Shown piece after piece: positions 1 to 11,106 of a DNA stretch of 64,000 nt. Position 1 is the first letter of the stretch; each line of letters opens with the position of its first letter. Source of the stretch: CAVQGZ01 sp942491665. GTDB taxonomy: Bacteria; Actinomycetota; Actinomycetes; Jiangellales; Jiangellaceae. The notes beneath the pieces are model-generated. The model ran no database searches, was not told where the DNA came from, and worked only from the letters and a program-made list of their open reading frames with translations. The translations under genes and the position numbers were made by a program. The DNA lies in contig CALOBR010000020.1 of assembly GCA_942491665.1 (NCBI GenBank), positions 1 through 64,000 of the forward strand, read 5' to 3'.

Positions 1-606
1 CTGGAGAGCCAGTGGTGGGCCGAGCAGGGCTACGCCGTCGTCGTCGCCGACGGACCGGGAACCCCCGGAAGCCCGTCCTGGCAGCGCGCCATGTCCGGGG
101 ACTTCGCCGGCCCCGCGCTTGCGGCGCAGGTGCGGGCCCTGGAGATGGTGGCCGAGCGGTTCGGCGACTCGGTGGACATCGGTCGGGTCGCCATCCGCGG
201 CTGGTCGTTCGGCGGGTACCTGGCGGCGTTGTGCGTGCTGGAGCGTCCCGACCTCGTCCACGCCGCGGTCGTCGGGGCGCCGGTGACCGACTGGGCTCTC
301 TACGACACCGCCTACACCGAGCGCTACCTGGGCCTGCCCGCTGATCACCCGGGTCGGTACGAGGCCCAGTCGCTGCTGGAGAGGGCATCGACGCTGTCAC
401 GTCCCGTGCTCATGATCCACGGGCTGGCCGACGACAACGTGCTGGTGGCCAACACGCTGCGGCTCTCGTCAGCGCTGCTGGCTGCCGGCCGCGAGCACCG
501 TGTGCTGCCCCTGTCGGGGGTCACGCACATGACTCCGCAAGAGGTCGTGGCCGAAAACCTTCTGCTGGCCCAGCGCGACTTTCTCACCGAAGCCCTCGCC
601 CGCTGA
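1..606 (+). CDS. S9 (prolyl oligopeptidase) family peptidase, C-terminal part
   Basis: The N-terminus lies outside the window; the visible 201 codons are the alpha/beta-hydrolase catalytic domain of a prolyl oligopeptidase/dipeptidyl aminopeptidase-like serine peptidase. The nucleophile elbow GWSFGG (serine near visible residue 69) is clear. The acid is probably the Asp in HGLADDNV, and the catalytic histidine is in GVTHM close to the C-terminus. The missing part would be the beta-propeller. The spacing of the triad and the stop soon after the histidine fit the family, so the 3' end looks intact. The exact substrate (dipeptides or short peptides) cannot be told. The gene converges on the peptide importer operon to the right, and a peptidase next to a peptide transporter makes functional sense. 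Confidence 0.9.
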   Translation: MESQWWAEQGYAVVVADGPGTPGSPSWQRAMSGDFAGPALAAQVRALEMVAERFGDSVDIGRVAIRGWSFGGYLAALCVLERPDLVHAAVVGAPVTDWALYDTAYTERYLGLPADHPGRYEAQSLLERASTLSRPVLMIHGLADDNVLVANTLRLSSALLAAGREHRVLPLSGVTHMTPQEVVAENLLLAQRDFLTEALAR

Positions 607-615
607 CCCGCAGCT

Positions 616-658
616 GCGCCCCTCCGGCGCAGCGGCATCGTCCGCGCCCCTCCGGCGC
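616..658. repeat. 15-bp direct repeat after the S9 peptidase gene
   Basis: GCGCCCCTCCGGCGC occurs at 616-630 and again, identical, at 644-658. Each copy also has short GCGCC/GGCGC self-complementarity, so each can fold into a small hairpin. The pair lies just past the peptidase stop and could act as a transcription end structure, though no T-run follows. It lies in a 393-bp gap (607-999) for which I can support no gene. Confidence 0.5.
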
Positions 659-776
659 TGAGCGTCGCTGCCCCCGCATTTCTTCGCGGACGCCGAGTCC
701 CCGCTGTGCGCGCCTGCCCCGTCACCGCTTCGCCGCGTCTGCCCAGCTTCGGTCAAGAGACCGCCACGTCCCAGGG

Positions 777-958
777 TCATCCACGGAAGGGACGCGCTGC
801 CTGACGACGATCCACGGAGCATGTGCGTCGATTCGATAGTGATCCACGGAAGGTATGCGGCGCATATCGACGCCTTGGTTCCGTCAACGACTCCGAAACC
901 GACGCTGCCGTTCCGTGGATCACCAGAGCCCGACGCAGATAGTCCATCGATCACCAGG
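777..958. repeat. Repeated ATCCACGGA motif with an 85-bp palindrome
   Basis: Four copies of the core ATCCACGGA are present: around 779, 809 and 842 on the plus strand and inverted at about 912-920. The last two form a perfect 13-bp inverted repeat, GTGATCCACGGAA (839-851) against TTCCGTGGATCAC (911-923), with a 59-nt centre and an overall span of 85 bp. GATCACCAG also recurs at 919-927 and 950-958. No credible gene lies here. The design resembles the palindrome at 32922-33006, which has the same span. Function unknown: mobile miniature element, structured RNA or protein-binding array are all possible. Confidence 0.6.
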
Positions 959-999
959 GATCGGCGTGTCCGGTCAGGACGCGGGAGCCTGCGCGTTAC

Positions 1000-2039
<1,040 letters not shown>

Positions 2040-2043
<4 letters not shown>

Positions 2044-3131
2044 GCCTGGCCTCCCGTGCCGCGGATCTCGGCGAACAGATCGGCGGCCAGTCTCTTGCGC
2101 TCGTCGCTGGGGATGTGGCACCGCACGTCGTGGCCGGAGTTGATCGGCAGCAGGTCGGGGCGGACGGTGTCGCACAGGTCGCCGGGGGCGTGCTGGTGGT
2201 AGGTGCAGCGTGGCCGGAACACGCATCCCGGAGGCATCTCGATCAGCGACGGCGGGGTGCCTGGGATGGGGATCAGCCGCTCGGCCTCACCGAGGTCCAT
2301 ACGCGGCACGCTCGACATCAGGCCCCACGTATAGGGCATCTCTGCGCGGTAGTAGACGTCGTGAGCGCTGCCCCGCTCGACCGCACGTCCGCCGTACATG
2401 ACGATGACGTCGTCGGCCATGTCGGCAACGACGCCCAGGTCGTGGGTGATGAGGACGATCGCAGTACCGAACTCGTCCTGCAAGGTGCGCATGAGCTGGA
2501 TGATCTGGGCCTGCACGGTCACGTCGAGGGCCGTGGTGGGCTCGTCCGCGATCAGCATGGCCGGGTCGTTGATGAGCGCCATGGCGATCATGACGCGTTG
2601 GCGCATGCCGCCGGAGAGCTGGTGTGGGAACTCGTCGATGCGGGCCGCCGCGTTCGGGATACCCACGTGCTCGAGCATCTCGAGCGCGCGCGCCCGAGCC
2701 GCCTTCTTGTCGACGTCCTTCTTGATCTGGACGGCCTCGACCAGCTGCTTGCCGATCGTGTAGAAGGGATGCAGGGACGACAGCGGGTCTTGGAAGATCA
2801 TCGCCATCTCGCTGCCCCGCAGCTCACGCACCCGTTCGGGCGTGGCGGTGATCAGGTCTTCGCCATCGAGGAACGCCTGCCCGGTGATGGTGGCCTGCTT
2901 CGGGTTGAGCAGTCCCATGACGGCGTTGCTCGTGACGCTCTTGCCCGAGCCCGACTCGCCGACCACAGCCAACGTCTTGCCGCGCTCCACCTTGTACGAC
3001 ACGCCGTCGACGGCGCGCACCACCCCGTCCTCGGTGCTGAACTCGACCGTCAGGTCGCGCACGTCGAGGTAGGCGTGGCCGGGGTCACGTCCTCCGGTGG
3101 CGACCTCCACGTCGGGCGCCTGCCCGCTCAT
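2040..3131 (-). CDS. dppD: Oligopeptide/dipeptide ABC transporter ATP-binding protein (DppD/OppD type)
   Basis: A 363-aa ATPase with Walker A GESGSGKSV, signature LSGGMRQRVMIAMAL, Walker B MLIADEPTTALD and the H-loop in VLITHDLGVV. The C-terminal oligo_HPY-type region carries PPGCVFRPRCTYH. It pairs with DppF to form the nucleotide-binding heterodimer on the inner face of the membrane. Its ATG at 3131 overlaps the stop of the permease gene by 4 bp (ATGA), and its own stop overlaps dppF in the same way, so the last three genes are coupled. Substrate may be di- or oligopeptides; nickel is less likely given the large periplasmic-type binding protein. Confidence 0.93.
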
Positions 3132-4117
3132 GAGAGCCGCACCCGTGGATCGATGACGCCGTAGAGCAGGTCGACGATGAGGTTGGCGAACAGGATGAAG
3201 ACTCCCGAGATCAACGTGGTGGCAGCCAGCACCGGGAGGTCGAGGGTGGTGGCCGACTCAAGGAACAGCTTGCCGATGCCGGGCAGGGTGAAGATCACTT
3301 CCGCGACGATGGCGCCACCGAGCAAGAACGCGAGGTCGAGGCCGGTGGCCGTCACGATCGGGGTGAGGCCGGCACGCAGGGCGTGCTTGCGGATGACCGT
3401 GCGCTCGCGCAGGCCCTTGGACCGGGCCGTACGGATGTAGTCCTCGCCGAGCGTCTCCAGCATCTGGCTGCGCGTGAGCCGGGTGTAGAAGCCGGCGGAG
3501 AGCAGCGCCACGGTGAGCCACGGCAGGATCATCGTCTGGAACCAGCCCCACGGGTCCTCAGATAAGGGGATCCAGCTGGGATAGGGAACCAGTCCCCATC
3601 GGATGACGACGAAGAACAGCAGCACGAGGCCGAAGAAGAAGGTCGGGAACGAGTAGAAGAACATCGCCGCCGCGGTGATGGTCTTGTCTTGCCACTGCCC
3701 ACGTCGCAGCGCAGCGTAGATACCGGACGAGATACCGATGACCAGCCATAACGTCACTGCGCCGACGGCTATGGATGCGGTGACGGGAAAGCGTTCGACA
3801 AGCAGGTCCGTCACGGGTTCACGCTTGACGAACGAGTAGCCGAGGCACGGTGCCTCGCACTCGAAGGCCGCGCTCCCCGAGCCGTAGGTGCGTCCGACGA
3901 AGATGCCCGTGACCCAGTCGGTGTACTGCTCAGCGAGCGGCTTGTCGAGGCCCAGGCGCTCCCGGTTGGCCTCGATCACCTGCTCGTTGCATGCCTTGCC
4001 ACAGGTGAGGGCCGCCGGGTCGGCCGGGACGGCGTTGAAGAGGACGAACACGAGGATGCTCAGAAGCACCAGCATCCACGCCACGGTGAACAACCGCCGC
4101 GCGATGTATCCGCCCAT
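3128..4117 (-). CDS. dppB: Peptide ABC transporter permease (DppB/OppB type)
   Basis: A 329-aa membrane protein. The N-terminus YIARRLFTVAWMLVLLSILVF is the usual first helix of OppB/DppB, followed by a long extracytoplasmic loop and five further helices. The EAA-type coupling loop is seen around RSQMLETLGEDYIRTARSKG. Three cysteines (TCGKACNEQ, then ECEAPCLG) lie in the extracytoplasmic loop, which is unusual and may form disulfides. It dimerises with the DppC-like permease encoded at the start of the operon. A 144-bp gap containing a strong hairpin separates it from the binding-protein gene upstream. Confidence 0.92.
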   Translation of the reverse strand: MGGYIARRLFTVAWMLVLLSILVFVLFNAVPADPAALTCGKACNEQVIEANRERLGLDKPLAEQYTDWVTGIFVGRTYGSGSAAFECEAPCLGYSFVKREPVTDLLVERFPVTASIAVGAVTLWLVIGISSGIYAALRRGQWQDKTITAAAMFFYSFPTFFFGLVLLFFVVIRWGLVPYPSWIPLSEDPWGWFQTMILPWLTVALLSAGFYTRLTRSQMLETLGEDYIRTARSKGLRERTVIRKHALRAGLTPIVTATGLDLAFLLGGAIVAEVIFTLPGIGKLFLESATTLDLPVLAATTLISGVFILFANLIVDLLYGVIDPRVRLS

Positions 4118-4188
4118 CTGCTGGCCTCTCGTGTGTGGTGGTGGTCAGCCTGCCACGGCTGACCGGTGGTGGGTGCGGGTCGGGTGCC

Positions 4189-4223
4189 GGGGTCGGGAAG
4201 CCGCGAACGAGCTTCCCGACCCC
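4189..4223 (-). terminator. 13-bp stem hairpin between binding-protein and permease genes
   Basis: GGGGTCGGGAAGC (4189-4201) and GCTTCCCGACCCC (4211-4223) pair perfectly around a 9-nt loop. It lies just downstream of the substrate-binding protein stop and upstream of dppB within one operon. There is no T-run, so it is probably a partial terminator or an RNA-stabilising 3' structure. Either would leave more binding-protein mRNA than permease mRNA, a known pattern in binding-protein-dependent importers. Confidence 0.7.
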
Positions 4224-4261
4224 GCATCACCTGACGATCACCTCAGGTGCCGGTCGAGGAC

Positions 4262-6022
4262 TTACTCCTCCGAGCCCGCACCCTCGATGTAGATCTCCGC
4301 GTACGGGTAGGAGCCGTAAGGCGCCCAGAAGTACACGTTGCCCAGGCCGGAGCCCCAGATGCGCTGGTCCTGGCCGAACTGGGTCGGAGCGACGAGCGCA
4401 AGCTCGGAGCCCCTGGTGTTGAGGTCCTGCCACAGCGCGGCCTGCGCGTCACGGTCGGTCTCGGCGAGCGCCTCCTGGATCTCGGCCTCGAACTCCGCGT
4501 CCTCGGCACCGCCCTGGTTGTACTGCGAGAGGTTGAACCCACCCTGGGCGCCGTAGAGCTCAGGGATGACGGTCGAGGCGTTGGCCCAGTCCGGACCCCA
4601 GCCGCCCCACGAGAGGTGGTTCTGGGCTTCCTGGTCGAGCACGGTGCCGTAGTAGATGCCGCTCTCGATCGGGTTCGGGGTCACGGAGATGCCGGCGGCG
4701 TCCATGGCCTCGATGAACGCAGCAGCTTCCTTGCCACGGGTCTCGGTCTCGGGGTAGTCGTAGATGAGCTCAGGCATCGGCTCACCGGACTCCTCGATCA
4801 GCTGCTGGGCGTACTCCGGGTCACCCTGCGCAGGGATCTCCTGACCCAGCAGCCCGCTCCACAGGTCGGTCGCCGCGTAGTCCAGAGCCAGGTTCGGCTT
4901 GACGATGCCGTCAGCCTCCGTGCCGGCGAAGTCACCACCGAGGACGGTCAGGATGTTCTCCCGGTTCATGGCCGCGAGGATCGCCTGGCGGTGCTTCTCG
5001 TTCGGCACGAGACGGGTGTTGATGGCGATGTAGCGGCTGTAGGGGTCGAACTCGTCCCACGTACGGTCGTTGAACCGCGGGTCGTCAGCAAGGATCTGCG
5101 GCTTGTTGGCCGGCTGGATGCCCAGCGCGATCGCGTACTGGTCGTCGCCGGAGTCGGCGATCAGGCGCTGGTCGATCGCGTTCTCGTCGAGCGCGAACTG
5201 CCAGACGATCTCGTCCGGGTACGCCGGGCGGATCGGGTCGGACTCCGGGTCCCAGTTCTCGTTGCGCGTGAGCACGAGCTGCTGGCCCTTGGTGTACTCC
5301 TCGATCTTGTACGGGCCGTTGGACGCCGGGGCGTCGGTGTACTGCTCGCCGGTGTCGAGGTCTTCGCGCACCGGGCTGAAGGCAAGCAGCGTCGTGGCGT
5401 AGTTGAAGTCGGCAACCGTCTTGTTCAGCTTGAACGTGATGGTCTGGCCGTCACACGTCACAGCCTCGTCGAACAGCTCCTGGCCCTCGCCGGTGTAGGG
5501 GCCCTTGTACTGCGAGGCGCCCTCGTCGTCGGTGGGGATGTCGAGCAGCGAGACCGCGAACTGCGGGCCGTCGGTGATGACGTCCTGCGCGAACGTGCGC
5601 GAGACGCCGTACTTGACGTCCTCGCAGGTGACGGGCTGGCCGTCCTCCCAGGTGGCGTTGTCGACCAGGGTGAACGACCACTCGGTGGCGTCCTCGTTCG
5701 GCGTGCCGGTGTCGGTGGCCAGGTCGGCGACGAGCTCGTTGGCCTCCGCCGGATCCGGGCTGAACTTGTACGTGGTCAGCGTCCGGTGCAGGAACGACCC
5801 GGCGAACGCCAGGTCCTCACCGGTGTAGTTGCGCTGCGGGTCCAGGTGCTGCACCTGCTCGGAGACGTCGAGGTAGTACAGGGTGCCGCCCTGGGCACCC
5901 TCCTCGTTGCCGCTTCCCGAGGATTCGCTGCTGTCGCTGTCCCCGCCACCGCATGCGGCGAGCACAAGTGCGCCGCTGGCAGCGAGGACGACAGCACGCA
6001 GACCCCATGTGGTCTTTGCCAT
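4262..6022 (-). CDS. dppA: Peptide ABC transporter substrate-binding lipoprotein (family 5)
   Basis: A 586-aa extracytoplasmic solute-binding protein of the DppA/OppA cluster. The start ATG at 6022 is chosen because AGGAGG stands about 6 nt upstream and because it gives a clean lipoprotein signal: positive MAKTTWGLR, a hydrophobic stretch and lipobox LAAC with Cys24 followed by a Gly/Ser-rich linker. The body shows the usual SBP_bac_5 order with two lobes; GPYKIEEYTKGQQLVLTRNE is typical of the family. It should capture peptides outside the membrane and hand them to DppB/DppC. It is read after dppC and before dppB, an order less common than SBP-first. Ligand specificity is not visible. Confidence 0.93.
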   Translation of the reverse strand: MAKTTWGLRAVVLAASGALVLAACGGGDSDSSESSGSGNEEGAQGGTLYYLDVSEQVQHLDPQRNYTGEDLAFAGSFLHRTLTTYKFSPDPAEANELVADLATDTGTPNEDATEWSFTLVDNATWEDGQPVTCEDVKYGVSRTFAQDVITDGPQFAVSLLDIPTDDEGASQYKGPYTGEGQELFDEAVTCDGQTITFKLNKTVADFNYATTLLAFSPVREDLDTGEQYTDAPASNGPYKIEEYTKGQQLVLTRNENWDPESDPIRPAYPDEIVWQFALDENAIDQRLIADSGDDQYAIALGIQPANKPQILADDPRFNDRTWDEFDPYSRYIAINTRLVPNEKHRQAILAAMNRENILTVLGGDFAGTEADGIVKPNLALDYAATDLWSGLLGQEIPAQGDPEYAQQLIEESGEPMPELIYDYPETETRGKEAAAFIEAMDAAGISVTPNPIESGIYYGTVLDQEAQNHLSWGGWGPDWANASTVIPELYGAQGGFNLSQYNQGGAEDAEFEAEIQEALAETDRDAQAALWQDLNTRGSELALVAPTQFGQDQRIWGSGLGNVYFWAPYGSYPYAEIYIEGAGSEE

Positions 6023-6071
6023 GTGTTTCCTCCTGGTCTGGTCCTGGGCCTTGTGCCCAGATCCCTGGCCA

Positions 6072-6150
6072 GTCCGCCGGATTCGGCGGACCTTTGCCCG
6101 GTGCCGGGATAGGGGCACCGAAATCTGTGGGACCGGCTCAGGGGCCGGTC
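6072..6150 (-). other. Two hairpins in the dppC-dppA intergenic mRNA
   Basis: GTCCGCCG (6072-6079) pairs with CGGCGGAC (6084-6091), and GACCGGC (6131-6137) pairs with GCCGGTC (6144-6150). Both lie in the 132-bp gap between the dppC stop and the dppA start on the same strand. They could slow decay of the downstream dppA message or terminate part of the transcription. No T-run is present. Confidence 0.5.
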
Positions 6151-6154
6151 GTTG

Positions 6155-7138
6155 TCATACCCGCCCCGCCCTCGGGTCGAGCGCATCGCGCACGGAGTCC
6201 CCCAGCAGGTTGAACAGCAGCACGGTGATCAACAGCGCCGTCCCCGGGATGAACATGTACGTGGGGACCACGGTGAAGAACTTCACGGAGTCCTCGAGCA
6301 TGTTGCCCCACGTCGGGGTGGGGGGGAGGACGCCGACGCCGAGGAATGACAGCGTCGCCTCGGTGATGATGAAGCTGGGCAGCAGGATCGACATCACGAC
6401 GATGATCGGCGCGATCAGGTTGGGCAGGATCTCGGCGAACAGCACGCGCCGGTTGGACGCACCCAGCGACTCCGACGCCTCCACGAACTCTCGCTCGCGA
6501 AGGCTCAGCACCTGTCCACGAACCAGTCGTCCGAGGTAGGGCCAGCCGAACAGGCCGAGGACGATGATGATGAACGTGACCCGACCGGTGTTGGGGTCAA
6601 GGCCGGCGTCGCTGGCGATCTGCTGGGCCACCGGGCCGAGGGCGATGAGCAGCACCAGCACCGGGAACACGAGCGTGAGGTCGGACAGCCGGCTGATCAA
6701 GGTGTCGATCCAGCCACCCCGGTAGCCGGCGAGGATGCCGGCCAGGGTGCCTAGAACAACGGTGATGACCGTGGCGATCAGCGTGATGAACAGGGAGAGC
6801 CGAGCGCCGAAGAGCAGGCGCGCCAAGATGTCGCGACCGGTCTGCGGCTCCACTCCCAGCGGGTGCTGCCAGGTGATGCCGCCCCAGTTGCCCAGCGGCA
6901 GCGAGCCGGCCGAGCTGAGCTGGTCGGGGTTGAACGAGTACGGGTCGACACCGATCAGGCGGGTGATCAACGGCGCGAAGAGCGCCGTCAGCAGGATGAT
7001 CGTGAGGCCGATGAGCGACACGACAGCCGTGCGGTCGCGTTTGAGTCGTCCCCAGACGATGGCCCGTAGCGAGCGACCGACGTCTTCGGTCTGCTCCGCG
7101 GACGCCGCTTCGGGCGTCTCGACGGTGCCAACGGCCAT
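6155..7138 (-). CDS. dppC: Peptide ABC transporter permease (DppC/OppC type)
   Basis: A 327-aa inner-membrane permease. The N-terminal OppC_N pattern (GRLKRDRTAVVSLIGLTIIL) gives the first helix; the coupling loop appears at GQVLSLREREFVEASESLG; the C-terminus ends GDSVRDALDPRAGRV, typical of OppC/DppC. The start is uncertain: ATG at 7138 is used, but an in-frame TTG at 7147 sits at a better distance from GAGAG. It is the first gene of the operon, so the promoter should lie in the 240-bp gap up to typA. Confidence 0.9.
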   Translation of the reverse strand: MAVGTVETPEAASAEQTEDVGRSLRAIVWGRLKRDRTAVVSLIGLTIILLTALFAPLITRLIGVDPYSFNPDQLSSAGSLPLGNWGGITWQHPLGVEPQTGRDILARLLFGARLSLFITLIATVITVVLGTLAGILAGYRGGWIDTLISRLSDLTLVFPVLVLLIALGPVAQQIASDAGLDPNTGRVTFIIIVLGLFGWPYLGRLVRGQVLSLREREFVEASESLGASNRRVLFAEILPNLIAPIIVVMSILLPSFIITEATLSFLGVGVLPPTPTWGNMLEDSVKFFTVVPTYMFIPGTALLITVLLFNLLGDSVRDALDPRAGRV

Positions 7139-7189
7139 GGGCTTCAACGACTCTCGGATCGGGGGCGGAGGGGCGACGCGGGAGAGATG

Positions 7190-7244
7190 CTGGGGTCTTA
7201 CCCCAGGTCAGACGCGAGTCTGCTCGTCAGACCGTGCGAATGTA
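7190..7244 (-). promoter_or_regulatory. Likely dpp operon promoter with leader inverted repeats
   Basis: Reading leftwards, TACATT (7244-7239) is a plausible -10 box. It is followed in the predicted leader by the inverted repeat CAGAC-GCGA-GTCTG (7209-7222) and then CTGGGGT-CTT-ACCCCAG (7190-7206). The first could be an operator and the second a leader hairpin. The rest of the 7148-7383 gap holds no gene I can support. Confidence 0.4.
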
Positions 7245-7383
7245 CGCCAGCGGTCTCGGGGTTCCCAAACCTCGCACGGCGCTGTGTCCGAATCGTGACC
7301 GGCCAGTAACAGAGCCGGAACGGGGTCTCTCGGGGCGAAACAGGCAGGAAACCGGCCGGTGGCCACCGCCCGGGGCGCGAGGG

Positions 7384-9252
<1,869 letters not shown>

Positions 9253-9340
9253 CGCACAAGTCTGACGGGCACCGAGGGGTGCTCCCGACCAAGCACCCCC
9301 GCCGCGCCACCCCTGCCCGCCCTCCACCGCCTTCGAAACG

Positions 9341-9412
9341 ATCACGTGACGGCGGCAGTTTGGGGGTTTCTCAGGGCGATCTCCCTTGGAAACCCCCAAA
9401 CTCCCACGTGAT
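9341..9412. repeat. 72-bp two-tier palindrome upstream of typA
   Basis: Outer arms ATCACGTG (9341-9348) and CACGTGAT (9405-9412) enclose perfect 14-bp inner arms AGTTTGGGGGTTTC (9357-9370) and GAAACCCCCAAACT (9389-9402). A short AGGG/CCCT stem lies inside those, with a 6-nt loop. The transcript of either strand would fold into a long hairpin. It lies in the 264-bp gap 9253-9516, which otherwise holds only GC-rich low-complexity sequence. It could be a repeat element, a bidirectional terminator or an operator. Similar palindromes occur at 839-923 and 32922-33006. Confidence 0.7.
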
Positions 9413-9516
9413 GCACGCCCTGCGTGAGCCGCGAACGGTGGACGGCGGGCCGGCGGCGGGCCGCGCGCGGCGAGCGCACAAGCCGCGAGCGCGGCGGGCG
9501 GCGGGCGGCGGGCGCC

Positions 9517-10692
9517 TCAGCCCAGCCGCACAAGCCGCGCAAGGTCGTCCCGGCGAGCGAGCACCGCCTCAACGCCGGCCTCGGTGGCCTCTGGGATGCC
9601 CGTGGTCAGCAGCCGCTGCAGCCCCGTGTCGCCGTCCGCCGCACCTGCACGCATGAACCGGACGGCGCCCCGCAGGCGGGGCGCGACCCGATCAAGCACG
9701 CGTACCGGGTCGCCCAGCTCACCGCCGTAGCCACTGGCCAGGGCGCGAAGGCCCCGCGCCTCGTTCGCCAGGTCGCTCGAGTGCCGCAGCACGAACTGCC
9801 ACGCAGCGAAGGCGAGATCGTCGCGCGGGTCGCCGGGGGCCGCCATGTCCCAGTCGAGCACAGCCGCCAGCGACCCATGGGAGTCGAGCACGACGTTGTG
9901 GGGGCTGATGTCGTTGTGGCAGATCACCGCGTGCGGACGCCGCGGGAGAAGCCCGCGCCGCCACTGCCTGCGCTCCATGGGAAACGTGGCGCTCGCCTCA
10001 TGCATGGCGCGCAGCCACGCGCCCACCTGGCCGACGAGCCTGAAGGAGCGAAAAGCGGCCGGCGTCGTCGCGGCATCACCGACGGTCGTGCCGGGCACGA
10101 ACCGGTACACCTCCCGTCCGCGGGCATCGGAGCCGAGCAGGTCGGGAACCGACGCGACACCAGCCGCCGACACGTGCTCGACCAGCGAGTGCACCGCAGG
10201 CGTCCACGGCCCGGTCGGGCGGCGCACAGTGTCACCGACCCGCACCGCTCCCCCAACCCGCCCTCCGGGCAGTGGTACTTCGTCGACGTAGCACTCGGCG
10301 AGCGCGTGCACGATCGGCCAGTCCGCGGGTAGCCAGGCGACGCTGGAGAGCGCGTCGGGCTCGAGCCATCGCAGGGCGTCGTGGTCCTGCAAAGGGCGCG
10401 GCTCGGCGGGTGTCTGACCGTCATCAACGATCCCGGCGAGCCAGACGCGAAGCACGCGGTCGTTCGGCAGAGGGGTGTCGGGCCCGACTCGCTGCCCGAG
10501 ACGCACCGTGACGCCCAGTTCCTCTTGGCACTCCCGCACGAGTGCCGCAGCCTCGGTCTCGCCCGGCTCGACCTTGCCGCCGGGGAACTCCCACCCGCCG
10601 GCCATGGCAGGCGGGCCGCTCCGGCGAGCAGCGAGAAGGCGCCCGTTGCGCTCGATCGCAGCACCGACGACCACACCCGCGTCGCCGTCCAC
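9517..10692 (-). CDS. Fusion protein: NUDIX hydrolase (MutT-like) plus aminoglycoside-phosphotransferase-like kinase
   Basis: A 391-aa fusion. Residues 5-130 form a NUDIX domain with a complete box (G39 KVEPGE, then RECQEELG to residue 60), ending in the ALRWLEPDALSSVAWLPAD segment usual for MutT/8-oxo-dGTP-type hydrolases. Residues 145-380 are an APH/choline-kinase fold with the catalytic loop HNDISPHN (Asp261, Asn266) and the metal-binding DWD at 280-282. Both active sites look intact. The GTG start at 10692 has GGGAGG about 9 nt upstream. It is divergent from the pterin dehydratase. Known roles are nucleotide-pool cleaning for MutT and small-molecule phosphorylation for APH-like kinases; the joint substrate is unknown, and the APH half should not be read as proof of antibiotic resistance. 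Confidence 0.85.
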   Translation of the reverse strand: MDGDAGVVVGAAIERNGRLLAARRSGPPAMAGGWEFPGGKVEPGETEAAALVRECQEELGVTVRLGQRVGPDTPLPNDRVLRVWLAGIVDDGQTPAEPRPLQDHDALRWLEPDALSSVAWLPADWPIVHALAECYVDEVPLPGGRVGGAVRVGDTVRRPTGPWTPAVHSLVEHVSAAGVASVPDLLGSDARGREVYRFVPGTTVGDAATTPAAFRSFRLVGQVGAWLRAMHEASATFPMERRQWRRGLLPRRPHAVICHNDISPHNVVLDSHGSLAAVLDWDMAAPGDPRDDLAFAAWQFVLRHSSDLANEARGLRALASGYGGELGDPVRVLDRVAPRLRGAVRFMRAGAADGDTGLQRLLTTGIPEATEAGVEAVLARRDDLARLVRLG

Positions 10693-10773
10693 GCGAGCAC
10701 CACCTCCCTCTGGCTCGACTGGCCACCCTTCCACGGGTCGCGGCGCTCGGCCCGTCGTGCCACGGTGACATGC

Positions 10774-11077
10774 ATGGCAAACGTCTTGTCCCCCGCCGAC
10801 CTCGCGACCGCCCTGGGCACGGTTCCCGCCTGGGCGGGCACCATCGAGTCGATCGAGCGAACCATCACCGCCCCCAGCTTCGTGGCCGCGATCAGCATCG
10901 TGGACGACGTGGCGCTCGAGGCCGAGCAGGCCAACCACCACCCCGACATCGACATCCGTTGGCGCAAGGTGCGGTTCGGGTTGTCGACTCATGACGCCGG
11001 CGGCGTCACCTCGCTCGCTCGACCTCGACCTCGCCTCGCGCATCGACCGCATCGCGAGCGACCACGGCGCGGCCTGA
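10774..11077 (+). pseudogene. Pterin-4a-carbinolamine dehydratase, frame disrupted near the 3' end
   Basis: The reading frame from ATG 10774 encodes a normal PCD/DCoH start and core with the hallmark NHHPDIDI and THDAGGVTS. After that the frame runs into arginine/proline-rich nonsense and on into the next gene until 11364. Removing one CTCG unit from the three tandem copies at 11010-11021 restores LDLDLASRIDRIASDHGAA and a stop at 11075-11077, giving a typical protein of about 99 aa. So a 4-bp duplication, real or a sequencing error, breaks the last 20 codons. The catalytic histidines lie before the break. The family dehydrates 4a-hydroxytetrahydrobiopterin. CACGGT 7 nt before the ATG suggests a leaderless start. 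Confidence 0.8.
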
Positions 11078-11106
11078 GCGCAGCCACCCACCGCTTGCAG
11101 CGGCCT

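Noticed and set aside
4247..6112. Long open frame (621 codons) on the plus strand
   Set aside because: It is the exact complement of dppA; the composition is an antisense shadow of GC-rich coding sequence, and the minus strand has lipobox, ribosome-binding site and family motifs.
9420..9516. GGCGGGC-rich stretch as a possible separate repeat element
   Set aside because: Simple GC-rich low complexity next to a stop codon; unit length is not regular.
9517..10692. Antibiotic-resistance gene call for the APH-like half
   Set aside because: The fold includes many non-resistance kinases; nothing in context shows an aminoglycoside substrate.
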